From contig JAITLV010000126.1 in NCBI GenBank assembly GCA_031277685.1, positions 186,001 through 250,000 of the forward strand: 64,000 bases of DNA. Reading direction: 5' to 3'. Each line of letters starts with the position of its first letter. The first letter of the stretch is position 1. The stretch is from Sphingobacterium sp. (GTDB lineage Bacteria; Bacteroidota; Bacteroidia; Sphingobacteriales; Sphingobacteriaceae). Under the pieces are notes generated by a model, which worked only from the letters and a program-made list of their open reading frames with translations, was not told the DNA's origin and searched no databases. The position numbers and the translations under genes were made by a program. This document shows, piece after piece, positions 8,631 through 15,607 of this stretch.

Positions 8631-9233
8631 ATGGATCAGTTAAAATTATTTGACGATACGGACCACTTGCTGCTCCCACAGGAGTTGATGGATTACAATC
8701 CCTCCTTCCTGACAAAGGAAGCGAGTGACCGTTACTTAAAATTGCTTTTGGATTCTGTTCCGTGGCAGCAAAACGTGGTTATGATGTATGAAAAGGAAGT
8801 CGTTACCCCAAGATTATCGGCCTGGTTCGGTGACCGCCCTATCCGCAAGGATGACAAGCGTCTTCCGATACCCTGGACCCCGGAATTATTGGAAATAAAA
8901 AAGGTAATCGAACAAGCTACCGGCATGGAATTTCATGGTGTGCTCCTGAATTTTTATCGGGATGGCAATGATTCCGTTGCCTGGCATGCTGATAAGGATA
9001 CGGTACCAGGTCTGAAAACTGAAATTGCTTCCTTAAGTTTAGGGGAAGAAAGGAATTTTGATTTTCGCAATAAAGAAGACCACCGCAAACGCTATTCACT
9101 TAAACTGCAGCATGGCAGTCTGCTGCTAATGAAGGGTGATCTGCAAAAGTATTGGGAGCATCGGATCGCAAAATCAACAGTTCCGATGAAACCGAGGATC
9201 AACCTTACCTTTCGCAAAGTATTCAGCACATAA
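8631..9233 (+). CDS. alkB: AlkB-like 2-oxoglutarate/Fe(II) DNA-repair dioxygenase
   Basis: The 200-residue protein has all AlkB-family ligands. NFYRDGNDSVAWHADKD supplies the iron ligands His119 and Asp121, and WEHRIAKS supplies the distal iron ligand His177. RINLTFR supplies the 2-oxoglutarate salt-bridge Arg189 and the conserved Arg195. The substrate-lid region LSLGEERNFDFR is like that of the AlkBH2/3-type bacterial proteins. Enzymes of this family oxidatively remove methyl groups from 1-methyladenine and 3-methylcytosine in the cytoplasm. It follows the repressor gene by 5 bases, so direct alkylation repair and translesion polymerases share one damage-responsive control point. The gene ends 7 bases from the convergent merR-like gene. 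Confidence 0.9.
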   Translation: MDQLKLFDDTDHLLLPQELMDYNPSFLTKEASDRYLKLLLDSVPWQQNVVMMYEKEVVTPRLSAWFGDRPIRKDDKRLPIPWTPELLEIKKVIEQATGMEFHGVLLNFYRDGNDSVAWHADKDTVPGLKTEIASLSLGEERNFDFRNKEDHRKRYSLKLQHGSLLLMKGDLQKYWEHRIAKSTVPMKPRINLTFRKVFST

Positions 9234-9240
9234 CTTTTGA

Positions 9241-9657
9241 TCAATTATCTAGAAAATTATCTGTGACCAATATGGGGCAGTTGTCGTCGGGAGTTTCAGG
9301 ATTACAACAATCGACACATTTTTTTACACCAGCCATCAGTTGGCTGCGCAATGAAAGCATATCCTTGATCTTCACTTCCAACAACTGTACCTTGCGTTCG
9401 ATCAGTTCGTTGACATTACCACAGGTGGCTTCTTTCATTTCAATCATATCCAATAATTCAGCAGCTTCATTAAGGGTAAATCCGAAATTCTTGAGCCGTT
9501 TTACCGTCAGTAGCCTTTCCAGTACTTCATTGGAATACTCTTTATAATTATTTTTCCTGCGTTGCTTTTGGGTAACAGTGATCAGCCCTTGCTTTTCATA
9601 AAAGCGAATCGTATCCCTTGACAGTCCTGTTTTTTCAACTAATTCACCAATTAACAT
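9241..9657 (-). CDS. MerR-family metal-responsive transcriptional regulator
   Basis: The N-terminal winged helix is typical of MerR proteins (MLIGELVEKTGLSRDTIRFYEKQGL). A long dimerisation helix and a Cys-rich metal loop follow. Cys79 sits at the start of the dimer helix (EATCGNVNELIERKV), and Cys114, Cys117, Cys118 and Cys127 lie at the C-terminus (KKCVDCCNPETPDDNCPIL). This layout is that of thiol metal sensors such as ZntR, CadR, PbrR and MerR, so Zn, Cd, Pb or Hg is the expected inducer; the exact metal cannot be read from the sequence. It is transcribed away from the YnfA/Cys-rich pair, with a palindromic operator between them, and should act on that promoter by DNA distortion. Confidence 0.87.
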   Translation of the reverse strand: MLIGELVEKTGLSRDTIRFYEKQGLITVTQKQRRKNNYKEYSNEVLERLLTVKRLKNFGFTLNEAAELLDMIEMKEATCGNVNELIERKVQLLEVKIKDMLSLRSQLMAGVKKCVDCCNPETPDDNCPILVTDNFLDN

Positions 9658-9676
9658 ATTTTTTTTGCTTTTTCTC

Positions 9677-9710
9677 TTGACAGTGGACTATACTCCACTG
9701 TTTATATTTG
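9677..9710 (+). promoter_or_regulatory. MerR-type promoter with operator in an over-long spacer
   Basis: A perfect inverted repeat, CAGTGGA-N6-TCCACTG, occupies 9681-9700. It sits between TTGACA (9677-9682) and TATATTTG (9703-9710), the latter an exact Bacteroidota TAnnTTTG -7 element. The distance between the upstream TTG and the -7 element is 23 bases, longer than usual. That is the hallmark of promoters that need a MerR protein to untwist the spacer. The downstream start at 9738 gives a short leader. The palindrome and elements are seen; activation by the adjacent MerR protein is inferred. Confidence 0.82.
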
Positions 9711-9737
9711 TAAATATAAAACTTACCTCAATAAAAA

Positions 9738-10076
9738 ATGACAGTACTAAAATCATTATTAATATTTCTACTAGCAGGTGTTTGTGAAATTGGAGGCGGC
9801 TATCTTGTATGGCTATGGTTGAAAGAAGACAAATCATTCTGGTATGGCATCCTTGGTGCCATGATACTCGCCTTGTACGGTGTAGTCGCTACTTTGCAAA
9901 CAGCCAATTTCGCTAGAACATATGCAACTTACGGCGGGATTTTTATCGTTCTGTCACTCCTTTGGGCCTGGAAGGTAGATGGTTTTAAGCCTGACCGTTA
10001 CGATATAATTGGTGCATTCATCGCTTTAGTCGGTGTATGCATAATATTTTACGCACCACGTTCAATTCAGCAATAA
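9738..10076 (+). CDS. ynfA: YnfA/UPF0060-family small membrane protein
   Basis: The 112-residue protein has four hydrophobic segments (about 5-25, 33-53, 60-78 and 88-107). It carries the UPF0060/YnfA signatures AGVCEIGGGYLVWLWL near the start and YGGIFIVLSLLWAW in the third helix. Family members resemble small-multidrug-resistance transporters, and E. coli YnfA has been associated with export of cationic compounds; the physiological substrate here is unknown. It is the first gene behind the MerR-type promoter and is followed after one base by the Cys-rich gene. A role in metal or toxic-cation tolerance is therefore the best inference. Confidence 0.88.
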   Translation: MTVLKSLLIFLLAGVCEIGGGYLVWLWLKEDKSFWYGILGAMILALYGVVATLQTANFARTYATYGGIFIVLSLLWAWKVDGFKPDRYDIIGAFIALVGVCIIFYAPRSIQQ

Positions 10077-10077
10077 T

Positions 10078-10491
10078 ATGAGATATATCTTCATTATTTC
10101 CCTCCTTGCGTTATCCATCAGAGGAAAAAGCCAGGATAGAGAAACGAAAAATTTAACGAGCTGCACAGAAAGTTGTTCTGATAAATGCAGCACAAAAACC
10201 CTGGCTTGCAAACTGACGAGCCCTGAACTTCAAAAGCGAAAAGAAACCGTCATAGCGAGCTTGAAAAAACAAGTTATTAAAAAGAATGAAATTGAAAACG
10301 GATACACTTTCGAATTTGAGGGCGATGATAAAATTATTGACGAACTCACAGAATTCATTAAAACAGAACGCTTGTGCTGTGACTTCTTCGATTTTGAAAT
10401 AAAAGTTTCAGGAGACAGATCAGCTGCTTTACTCAGTATTACGGGGCCTGAGGGCGTCAAAGAATTTATAAATAGTGAACTTGAATTCTAG
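10078..10491 (+). CDS. Cys-rich protein of a MerR-controlled metal-response operon
   Basis: The 137-residue protein begins with a hydrophobic stretch (MRYIFIISLLALSI) that may be a signal peptide. Four Cys follow with regular spacing (Cys29, Cys33, Cys37, Cys44: CTESCSDKCSTKTLAC). A compact domain then runs ETVIASLKKQ...TERLCCDFFDFEIKVSGD...ITGPEGVKEFI with a vicinal Cys pair at 100-101. The CC pair and the N-terminal Cys cluster look like soft-metal ligands. I have no named family for it. The start is one base after the ynfA stop, so translation is coupled. It probably binds or senses the same metal as the divergent MerR protein, which is inference. Confidence 0.72.
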   Translation: MRYIFIISLLALSIRGKSQDRETKNLTSCTESCSDKCSTKTLACKLTSPELQKRKETVIASLKKQVIKKNEIENGYTFEFEGDDKIIDELTEFIKTERLCCDFFDFEIKVSGDRSAALLSITGPEGVKEFINSELEF

Positions 10492-10583
10492 GATGTTAAA
10501 GTAACTGATACCATGCAATAGTCATTCTTAATGTTCAGCTAAAACAATTCTGATCCAGCAAGGTTATACACAAAAAACAACCT

Positions 10584-10793
10584 ATGGATTATTTTGAAGT
10601 AAAAGTTAGGGATGTCAACTATTTAGTGAATCCTATGATCGAAGCGGATAATCTTTTATTTACTACCGAAGTGAACGGATATGAAGTACTTTTTGCCACG
10701 ACCAGCGACGGTCTTCAGGCAATTGATCCACCAGAAGTGGATCAGGAGCTCTTGGCAGAGATCGCCTCTGAAATTGATTCGTACATGATGTAA
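10584..10793 (+). CDS. Small acidic protein of unknown function, 69 aa
   Basis: The frame starts at an ATG after a 92-base gap from the Cys-rich gene and encodes a beta-rich N-terminal half (FEVKVRDVNYLVNP, LLFTTEVNGYEVLFATT) and an acidic helical tail (VDQELLAEIASEIDSYMM). There is no signal peptide or membrane segment. The amphipathic pattern and the codon usage support a real gene, but I recognise no family. It may be an independent transcription unit. Confidence 0.5.
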   Translation: MDYFEVKVRDVNYLVNPMIEADNLLFTTEVNGYEVLFATTSDGLQAIDPPEVDQELLAEIASEIDSYMM

Positions 10794-10859
10794 AGGCTTA
10801 TTTAGGATCATGTTTCGTTGCCTTCGATAAGCTTCTATCCATGAATACGTTTTTAATAT

Positions 10860-11159
10860 TCAATCGCCAAAAGCGATAAGCCCACTTTCTTTTTCATTTG
10901 CAAAAGTGAAGAGTTGAGTCAACTTTATGATGTCAGTATCGGCCTGCAATTGCTTTTGTAAAATGTTCTCTCGAATCTGTTTTATGATTAAAGTATCCAG
11001 CCGGAAATCCGAATAATAATCGAATCGTGGATCAATAATTCCTTTGCTTTGAAGATTAGTGAACGTCCCATAATCAATTCCTCCAACAAACTGTAATCCA
11101 AATTCTTCGGGGTAATTAGGCATTGCCTGATCGTCTTCAATGATATAAAAGTCCAACAT
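10860..11159 (-). CDS. Small cytoplasmic protein of unknown function (about 99 aa)
   Basis: The open frame reaches back to 11186, but I prefer the internal ATG at 11159. The protein would then begin MLDFYIIEDD, which fits the compact domain that follows (EFGLQFVGGIDYGTFTNLQ, then FDYYSDFRLDTLIIKQI). From memory, related small proteins with a VGG-[IL]-[DE]-Y motif and a following YYSDFR motif recur as unnamed genes in this phylum, but I cannot name a family. The soluble, acidic character and the island setting would suit an immunity or antitoxin role; this is a guess. It lies downstream of the SRAP operon terminator and so is probably transcribed separately. Confidence 0.5.
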   Translation of the reverse strand: MLDFYIIEDDQAMPNYPEEFGLQFVGGIDYGTFTNLQSKGIIDPRFDYYSDFRLDTLIIKQIRENILQKQLQADTDIIKLTQLFTFANEKESGLIAFGD

Positions 11160-11198
11160 ATTTTTAGATAGGTGATAAGTCTGCAAATTATGCCTTTA

Positions 11199-11242
11199 AA
11201 AAAACGCAAGGATATTACTGCATTATACCAGTAATATCCTTG
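11199..11242 (-). terminator. Rho-independent terminator of the SRAP operon
   Basis: A perfect 14-bp stem, CAAGGATATTACTG (11207-11220) with CAGTAATATCCTTG (11229-11242), encloses an 8-base loop. Read on the minus strand it follows the SRAP stop (11271) by about 30 bases, and a run of seven T residues comes just after the stem. This is the full architecture of an intrinsic terminator. Confidence 0.85.
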
Positions 11243-11270
11243 TTGGCTATAAAAATAGTGATTCTATCTT

Positions 11271-12098
11271 TTAAACTTCGTATGCCAGTTCCGGTACCTC
11301 CGCATATACAAATGCTTTTCCTGGCGTCCCAGTAGTCTTGAAATCTTTTTCTACCGTATAGGCTTCCATTTCTGATGCACTGATCTGGTAGGTTGCAAGC
11401 TCCGTAATCCTTTCCTCAGATAGGTCACCCATCATCCATTCCCAGGCCAGTTCATCGGGAAGCATCGTAGGCATACGATTCTTGCTATTGTGGATCTGCT
11501 TCATCACAGCATTCGCTTCTGTTGTTACCAGTGCAACGGTATCGACCGTCTCACCAGTCTCTTTATCCGTCCAGTTCTGCCAGATTGCGGCAATAAAAAA
11601 GTACTCCTTGTCCTTTAATCCGATGTGGTAAGGGTATTTGTTGGCTGTTTTTAGCGGCTGACCGGTTCTTTTATTCGTTGGAAAAATATGTCGCCATTCA
11701 TAAAATTCGCTGGATAAAATAAGGCAACGCCTTTCAAGAGCAGCTTTCCGGAACATCTTTTCCTTGCCTGTTTTCTCATCTACAAATAACAACTCCTCTC
11801 CTTTCGCATTCAGTGTTGTATAAGCCGTGTGCCATTTTCCGCCAGCATCTTTATAACCAAACCGCATCTTCTTGACGTCTTCCCTGTTTTTGATGTAGTA
11901 CGGAATAAAGCCCCATTCCATTTGTACAATATCGAAATTGCATTTGTCCGCTGTGGGCTTCAAGACTGCAATATTTCCATAACTAAAACCATCGTGTAAA
12001 TCCTGATCCAAAAAATCATAATTTATCACAGCTTTTTCAAGGTTCATCAGACGAATAAACTCAGCCCGGGAAACCCGTTGTCCATTATAATAACACAA
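11271..12098 (-). CDS. SRAP-family abasic-site protein (YedK/HMCES-like), TTG start
   Basis: SRAP proteins use the Cys right after the initiator Met to form a thiazolidine crosslink with abasic sites in single-stranded DNA. The only start that exposes such a Cys here is a TTG at 12098, giving Met-Cys-Tyr-Tyr-Asn-Gly. The frame stays open farther upstream, but those codons overlap the preceding gene and resemble no SRAP sequence. The TTG lies one base after the stop of that gene and 4 bases after GGAGG (CCTCC at 12103-12107). Other conserved parts are RRCLILSSEFYEW and IHNSKNRMPTML, which carry the active-site Glu and His. The result is a 275-residue cytoplasmic protein. It complements the mutagenesis and AlkB genes of the same island. 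Confidence 0.87.
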   Translation of the reverse strand: MCYYNGQRVSRAEFIRLMNLEKAVINYDFLDQDLHDGFSYGNIAVLKPTADKCNFDIVQMEWGFIPYYIKNREDVKKMRFGYKDAGGKWHTAYTTLNAKGEELLFVDEKTGKEKMFRKAALERRCLILSSEFYEWRHIFPTNKRTGQPLKTANKYPYHIGLKDKEYFFIAAIWQNWTDKETGETVDTVALVTTEANAVMKQIHNSKNRMPTMLPDELAWEWMMGDLSEERITELATYQISASEMEAYTVEKDFKTTGTPGKAFVYAEVPELAYEV

Positions 12099-12099
12099 A

Positions 12100-12345
12100 T
12101 TACCTCCGATCCAGGTACCGGGCAACGATCTGTCCAAAAGTTTCCGCTTCAGGCTGCCGCCCTTGTGGGACGCTGGTCCACATAGTACCTTGCCAGGTGG
12201 ACGCTCTGGTAACAACCAAAGGCGGACGTTTATCGTTAAAGATCAAGCGATATACCTGCTGATCTTGTACGGTATGTTCCGTCACGATAATTTTTACGCC
12301 GTCTGCTTCAATTTCAAACTTTTCGTTACCGAGTAAATTACCCAT
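12100..12345 (-). CDS. Small protein translationally coupled to the SRAP gene (81 aa)
   Basis: The frame is open from a TTG at 12360, but the first ATG is at 12345 and gives MGNLLGNEKFEIEADG. The protein is beta-rich (KFEIEADGVKIIVTEH, VYRLIFNDKRPPLVV) and ends in a helix (AETFGQIVARYLDRR). There is no signal or membrane segment. Its TAA stop is separated by one base from the TTG start of the SRAP gene, which implies coupled expression and a related job. I recognise no family. A frameshifted relative of the same gene lies at 14040-14152, which shows that this gene type has been duplicated in the island. Confidence 0.6.
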   Translation of the reverse strand: MGNLLGNEKFEIEADGVKIIVTEHTVQDQQVYRLIFNDKRPPLVVTRASTWQGTMWTSVPQGRQPEAETFGQIVARYLDRR

Positions 12346-12451
12346 TACATTAATATTCAAATAATTACTAATTTATTAACATTTGAACATTTTTGCAAGG
12401 AGTTCGAAGTATTCGAGTAGATATACAGTATTTGGGGTAAATATCCTGGCT

Positions 12452-12754
12452 TTACATTATTTTGCGAACTGCAGGTTTCTTTTTTGGGGATTTTGCAGAA
12501 GGCTTTATTTTCTTTTGAACTGTTTCTAGGCGCTTTCTCCATGTTATAATCTGAGGGTCTTCATAAACAGGGAGACCTTTGTCGTTAAGAAGCCCCATTG
12601 ATTTAGCCAGGCTGAGGCTGAGCCGCGCTGATTTACTGTTTGCTTTTTTCCAGCTTTGCTGATCTTCTTTTATGTCCTTTTCGTAGGCAGTAATGGCCTG
12701 TTTTATTACGGCCAATTCTTTTTTATAATCTTTGAGCCTTCGATACAGAATCAT
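12452..12754 (-). CDS. Basic coiled-coil-like protein of unknown function, 100 aa
   Basis: The first 60 residues are a highly charged helix (RRLKDYKKELAVIKQAITAY, then EDQQSWKKANSKSARLSLSL). They are followed by a linker with YEDPQIITWRKRLETVQKK and a Lys/Pro-rich basic tail (KPSAKSPKKKP). The protein could bind nucleic acid through that tail. There is no signal or membrane segment. No family is recognised. It is transcribed in the same direction as the DUF3800 gene and the SRAP pair but is separated from them by gaps of 62 and about 106 bases. Confidence 0.5.
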   Translation of the reverse strand: MILYRRLKDYKKELAVIKQAITAYEKDIKEDQQSWKKANSKSARLSLSLAKSMGLLNDKGLPVYEDPQIITWRKRLETVQKKIKPSAKSPKKKPAVRKIM

Positions 12755-12816
12755 TAGACGATTATACGCACCGGCTTGTAATGGGTCCTTGGATATAACC
12801 TAGCTCTTATTTAAAA

Positions 12817-13884
12817 CTATTGTCTACCAATATTTTTGCTCATTAAATCAACCGCATCTGGACCAGTTCTTTTTTTAGGTGGTCCTTCCGGAAATATCCT
12901 TTCAGGCCTTAAACCATTAACTTTCATTTTTAATAAACCTCCAGCCATTATTTTTTGTAAAAAAATACGCTGATTTCCGACTACACGATTGTCTAAATAT
13001 TTGGTGCATAATCCAGCAACGATATCACAAAATTGAATAGAATAATTATCCTCAGAATTTTGAGATATTGTTTCCAATACTCTTAATGGATATTGCACAA
13101 AACTTCCATCTCCTAAGGGATGTAGATAGGGTGGAACTTGCGAATTCGTCACCTTATACCAAATATCTATTTGTCTTTTAAAATTGGAAGATACGTCATG
13201 AATTACGTGAAAGTCTTCTGTGAAATTTTGTCTCCACCAGCAAATTGAAGATAGAAATGTTGTGAGATGTAATTCATTTGTTGATTTAAAGTCTTCTATA
13301 TCTGTAATTTTTGGTAAGTGCTCACACATAATTGCCATATCTCTAATAATTGACTTTGCTATAGGATGTTGAATAATTTCCGAAAATTTCTCAAATTTAA
13401 TTTTTAATTTATCTAAAGCTAATAAATTAGGCTTTCTGCTAAACAATTGATATTCCTTTACCATTTCTGGTAATAGCTTATTGGATTCTACCACGGTTAA
13501 AAGATAATGCAAATAGTTTGTTAGTTTTCTACAATACCCATCTGCATAAAAATCTATTCCAGCACGGGTTTGATGAGGTTCAATAAGCCACTCAACCATA
13601 TGAATAAGTACCAAATAATTTTTATCGACATAATAAGTAAATGTGCATGAAGAATGTTCTTCAAAGAGTTTTGAAAATAAATTCAATCCTTGATGGTTTA
13701 CAGAATTCCAAATATTTCCCAGTTTAAATTCTCTCCCTTTATAATTAGGGAACGATTTTTTTAAAATTGCTTCAGCATCCTGAGGATTGATATCAGTACT
13801 AGAAACAGCAAAAATGGGCTGATCGACATCAAGGTAATTATGGCCGGTATATCCAGATTCATCAATATAAATTTTTTTTATCAT
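12817..13884 (-). CDS. DUF3800 domain protein
   Basis: The protein opens with the DUF3800 signature KKIYIDESGYTG (Asp8-Glu9-Ser10-Gly11), continues with IFAVSSTDI, and near the C-terminus has YSIQFCDIVAGLC, the second acidic motif of the family. DUF3800 proteins are predicted to have an RNase H-like fold with acidic metal ligands and are common in phage and defence islands; their activity is not established. At 355 residues it is longer than typical members (about 220-280), with a helical insertion around 140-220. The gene is markedly AT-rich like the operon it faces across 520 bases, so both may have arrived together. Confidence 0.75.
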   Translation of the reverse strand: MIKKIYIDESGYTGHNYLDVDQPIFAVSSTDINPQDAEAILKKSFPNYKGREFKLGNIWNSVNHQGLNLFSKLFEEHSSCTFTYYVDKNYLVLIHMVEWLIEPHQTRAGIDFYADGYCRKLTNYLHYLLTVVESNKLLPEMVKEYQLFSRKPNLLALDKLKIKFEKFSEIIQHPIAKSIIRDMAIMCEHLPKITDIEDFKSTNELHLTTFLSSICWWRQNFTEDFHVIHDVSSNFKRQIDIWYKVTNSQVPPYLHPLGDGSFVQYPLRVLETISQNSEDNYSIQFCDIVAGLCTKYLDNRVVGNQRIFLQKIMAGGLLKMKVNGLRPERIFPEGPPKKRTGPDAVDLMSKNIGRQ

Positions 13885-14039
13885 AAGATTACAACTACTT
13901 AAAAAATTAAATATAATTAATCAGTTTTAATGTTGGCATATTAACTCACTTTTATTCCGATACAACGAAATCAAAAAAATTCATATTAGCAGTCTCAACG
14001 CTTGGTAATGCCCTAGAAATGACTAACGGAGAGCGATTG

Positions 14040-14152
14040 TTATAAAAAAAATCCTGCATATCTGCTCATCTTGTACAGTATGTTCCCTTTCAAAGATTTT
14101 TACACGCGTCGGCCTCTGATTCAAACTTTCCGCTATCGAACATATCATGCAT
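14040..14152 (-). pseudogene. Decayed 5' copy of the small SRAP-linked gene
   Basis: On the minus strand the segment reads ATG-CAT-GAT-ATG and gives MHDMFDSGKFESEADA. A one-base insertion then shifts the frame, after which VKIFEREHTVQDEQICRIF follows. This aligns with MGNLLGNEKFEIEADG and VKIIVTEHTVQDQQVYRLIF of the intact gene at 12100-12345. Similarity continues upstream of the start codon (tactaatttattaa in both). The copy is broken by the frameshift and lacks the 3' half. It marks an old duplication around the DUF3800 and ATPase genes. Confidence 0.75.
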
Positions 14153-14404
14153 TATCTCACATTTAATACTATACTAATTTATTAAATCATTTGATACATA
14201 TCAATTTCAGTGTTTTAAATTTAATAATCTCCAAAATTTTCGTTCCTTAGAGATATATTTACAAAAGATCATTGTTATTAACTGTATAATAGAAAATCGG
14301 AGATTAAAATAAAGTTGTTGCGAAATAATCACTTTCAAAGTGTATTCGTTAAAGAGGAAAACTCGATTTTTATCTAATTCTAACACAGTATAAAAAAAAA
14401 TAAT
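14153..14404 (+). promoter_or_regulatory. Upstream region of the ATPase operon with a 13-bp palindrome
   Basis: The 520-base gap between the divergent DUF3800 and ATPase genes holds the decayed gene copy at 14040-14152 and AT-rich DNA. A near-consensus -7 element, TATATTTA, lies close to 14255. At 14330-14342 there is a perfect palindrome, CACTTT-C-AAAGTG, about 63 bases before the ATPase start. It could be an operator for an unlinked regulator. No RNA gene or repeat array is visible. Confidence 0.35.
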
Positions 14405-15607
14405 ATGCCACTAATTCGTTTATCAATTGAAAACTATAAAGCATTTCAAAAGAAGCAAACAATAGAAATAAAGCCAATTACCTTATTAATCGGAAAGAAT
14501 TCTTCAGGAAAAAGTTCAATTGCGAAGTTGTTTACTTTACTTGAAAATTCTTTATCAGGAAATATTAGCGAGCCTCTTTTATTAGAGAATAATAATGTCA
14601 GCTTAGGTGGCGAGTTTCGGGATCTAGCATTTCGAAGACTTCCCACCACGCCAATAATTTTTACTTTACAGTTCGCAATGTGCGAAATTGAGGTCGCCGT
14701 CTTGCTGGAAAAATCAGACTATGAGGTTCGAATTTTAAATTGGAATTATGTATCTGATAATTTCAATTTAAAATTATCTTATTCTCCATCGTCCGGATAC
14801 ACAGATGAAACTGGTCAAACTTATGATTGTGAATTTGGAGGCTTTATCCCCAAAAAAATGATTTTAAATGGCAAAGATTTAGCACCTAGTCTTCTTTCAA
14901 CTATTCCGACATTAGATGTTGATTATATAGGTCCATTTAGAATTTTACCTGATAGACAATTTCATCTTATTGGTAAGATGGAATACAATAAAACTGGCGT
15001 AAAAGGGGAATTTGCTTATCCTATCCTTGGCATTAGTCAATTTTTAAAAAAAGATTTACATACTACCGTCGGAAAATGGTATAAAGAAAATTTCAACGGA
15101 TGGGAGTTGAAAGTTGAAGCAAGTAGTCGCCCATTTATCGAGATTCTTTTGGAAAAAAATGATACAAGCGTAAATATTGTCGATGTCGGACAAGGAATGA
15201 ATCAGGCGCTACCACTAGTCGTAAGAGCAAATATATCCAAGCAAAATTCAATTATCGTTTTAGAACAACCAGAATTGCATTTACATCCTGCTGCTCATGC
15301 AGACCTAGCAGAATTATTTGCGAAATCGGCAGTTCAAAAAAAACAAACGTTCATAATTGAGACACATGCTGAAAATTTTATTTTGAGATTAAGAAAGCTC
15401 ATAGTGGAGAACGACTTCGGATTAACTAAAGATGATGTTATAATATACTTTGTGGATGATTGCGAATCAGGGGGACAAGAAATAAATGAAATTACAATTA
15501 ATGCAGAGGGTGACTTGAGTGACTGGCCAGATAATGTATTTAATGAAAATGTCGAGGAAATAATTCAAATTAAAAATGCTGTTAGGAGAAAAAAAGAACA
15601 ACAATGA
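14405..15607 (+). CDS. AAA (ABC-type) ATPase, OLD/DUF3696-like
   Basis: The 400-residue protein has an SMC/RecF-like split ATPase. The Walker A is GKNSSGKSS (30-38), the ABC signature-like motif is VDVGQGMNQ (259-267), the Walker B is IIVLEQPELHLHP (283-295), and the H-loop is ETHAEN with His321. The C-terminal part (VIIYFVDD, then EITINAEGDLSDWPDNVFNE) resembles the DUF3696 cap found in bacterial OLD-like ATPases. It lacks its own TOPRIM nuclease. That activity seems to be supplied by the next gene, which overlaps by 4 bases (ATGA). ATPases of this class work as sensors or motors in PARIS-, Gabija- and OLD-type defence. Gene and operon are AT-rich relative to the flanks. Confidence 0.85.
   Translation: MPLIRLSIENYKAFQKKQTIEIKPITLLIGKNSSGKSSIAKLFTLLENSLSGNISEPLLLENNNVSLGGEFRDLAFRRLPTTPIIFTLQFAMCEIEVAVLLEKSDYEVRILNWNYVSDNFNLKLSYSPSSGYTDETGQTYDCEFGGFIPKKMILNGKDLAPSLLSTIPTLDVDYIGPFRILPDRQFHLIGKMEYNKTGVKGEFAYPILGISQFLKKDLHTTVGKWYKENFNGWELKVEASSRPFIEILLEKNDTSVNIVDVGQGMNQALPLVVRANISKQNSIIVLEQPELHLHPAAHADLAELFAKSAVQKKQTFIIETHAENFILRLRKLIVENDFGLTKDDVIIYFVDDCESGGQEINEITINAEGDLSDWPDNVFNENVEEIIQIKNAVRRKKEQQ

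Noticed and set aside
12357..12542. A 61-codon minus-strand frame between the small SRAP-linked gene and the basic protein
   Set aside because: It overlaps the C-terminal end of the basic-protein gene in another frame, has low-complexity content and no start context.
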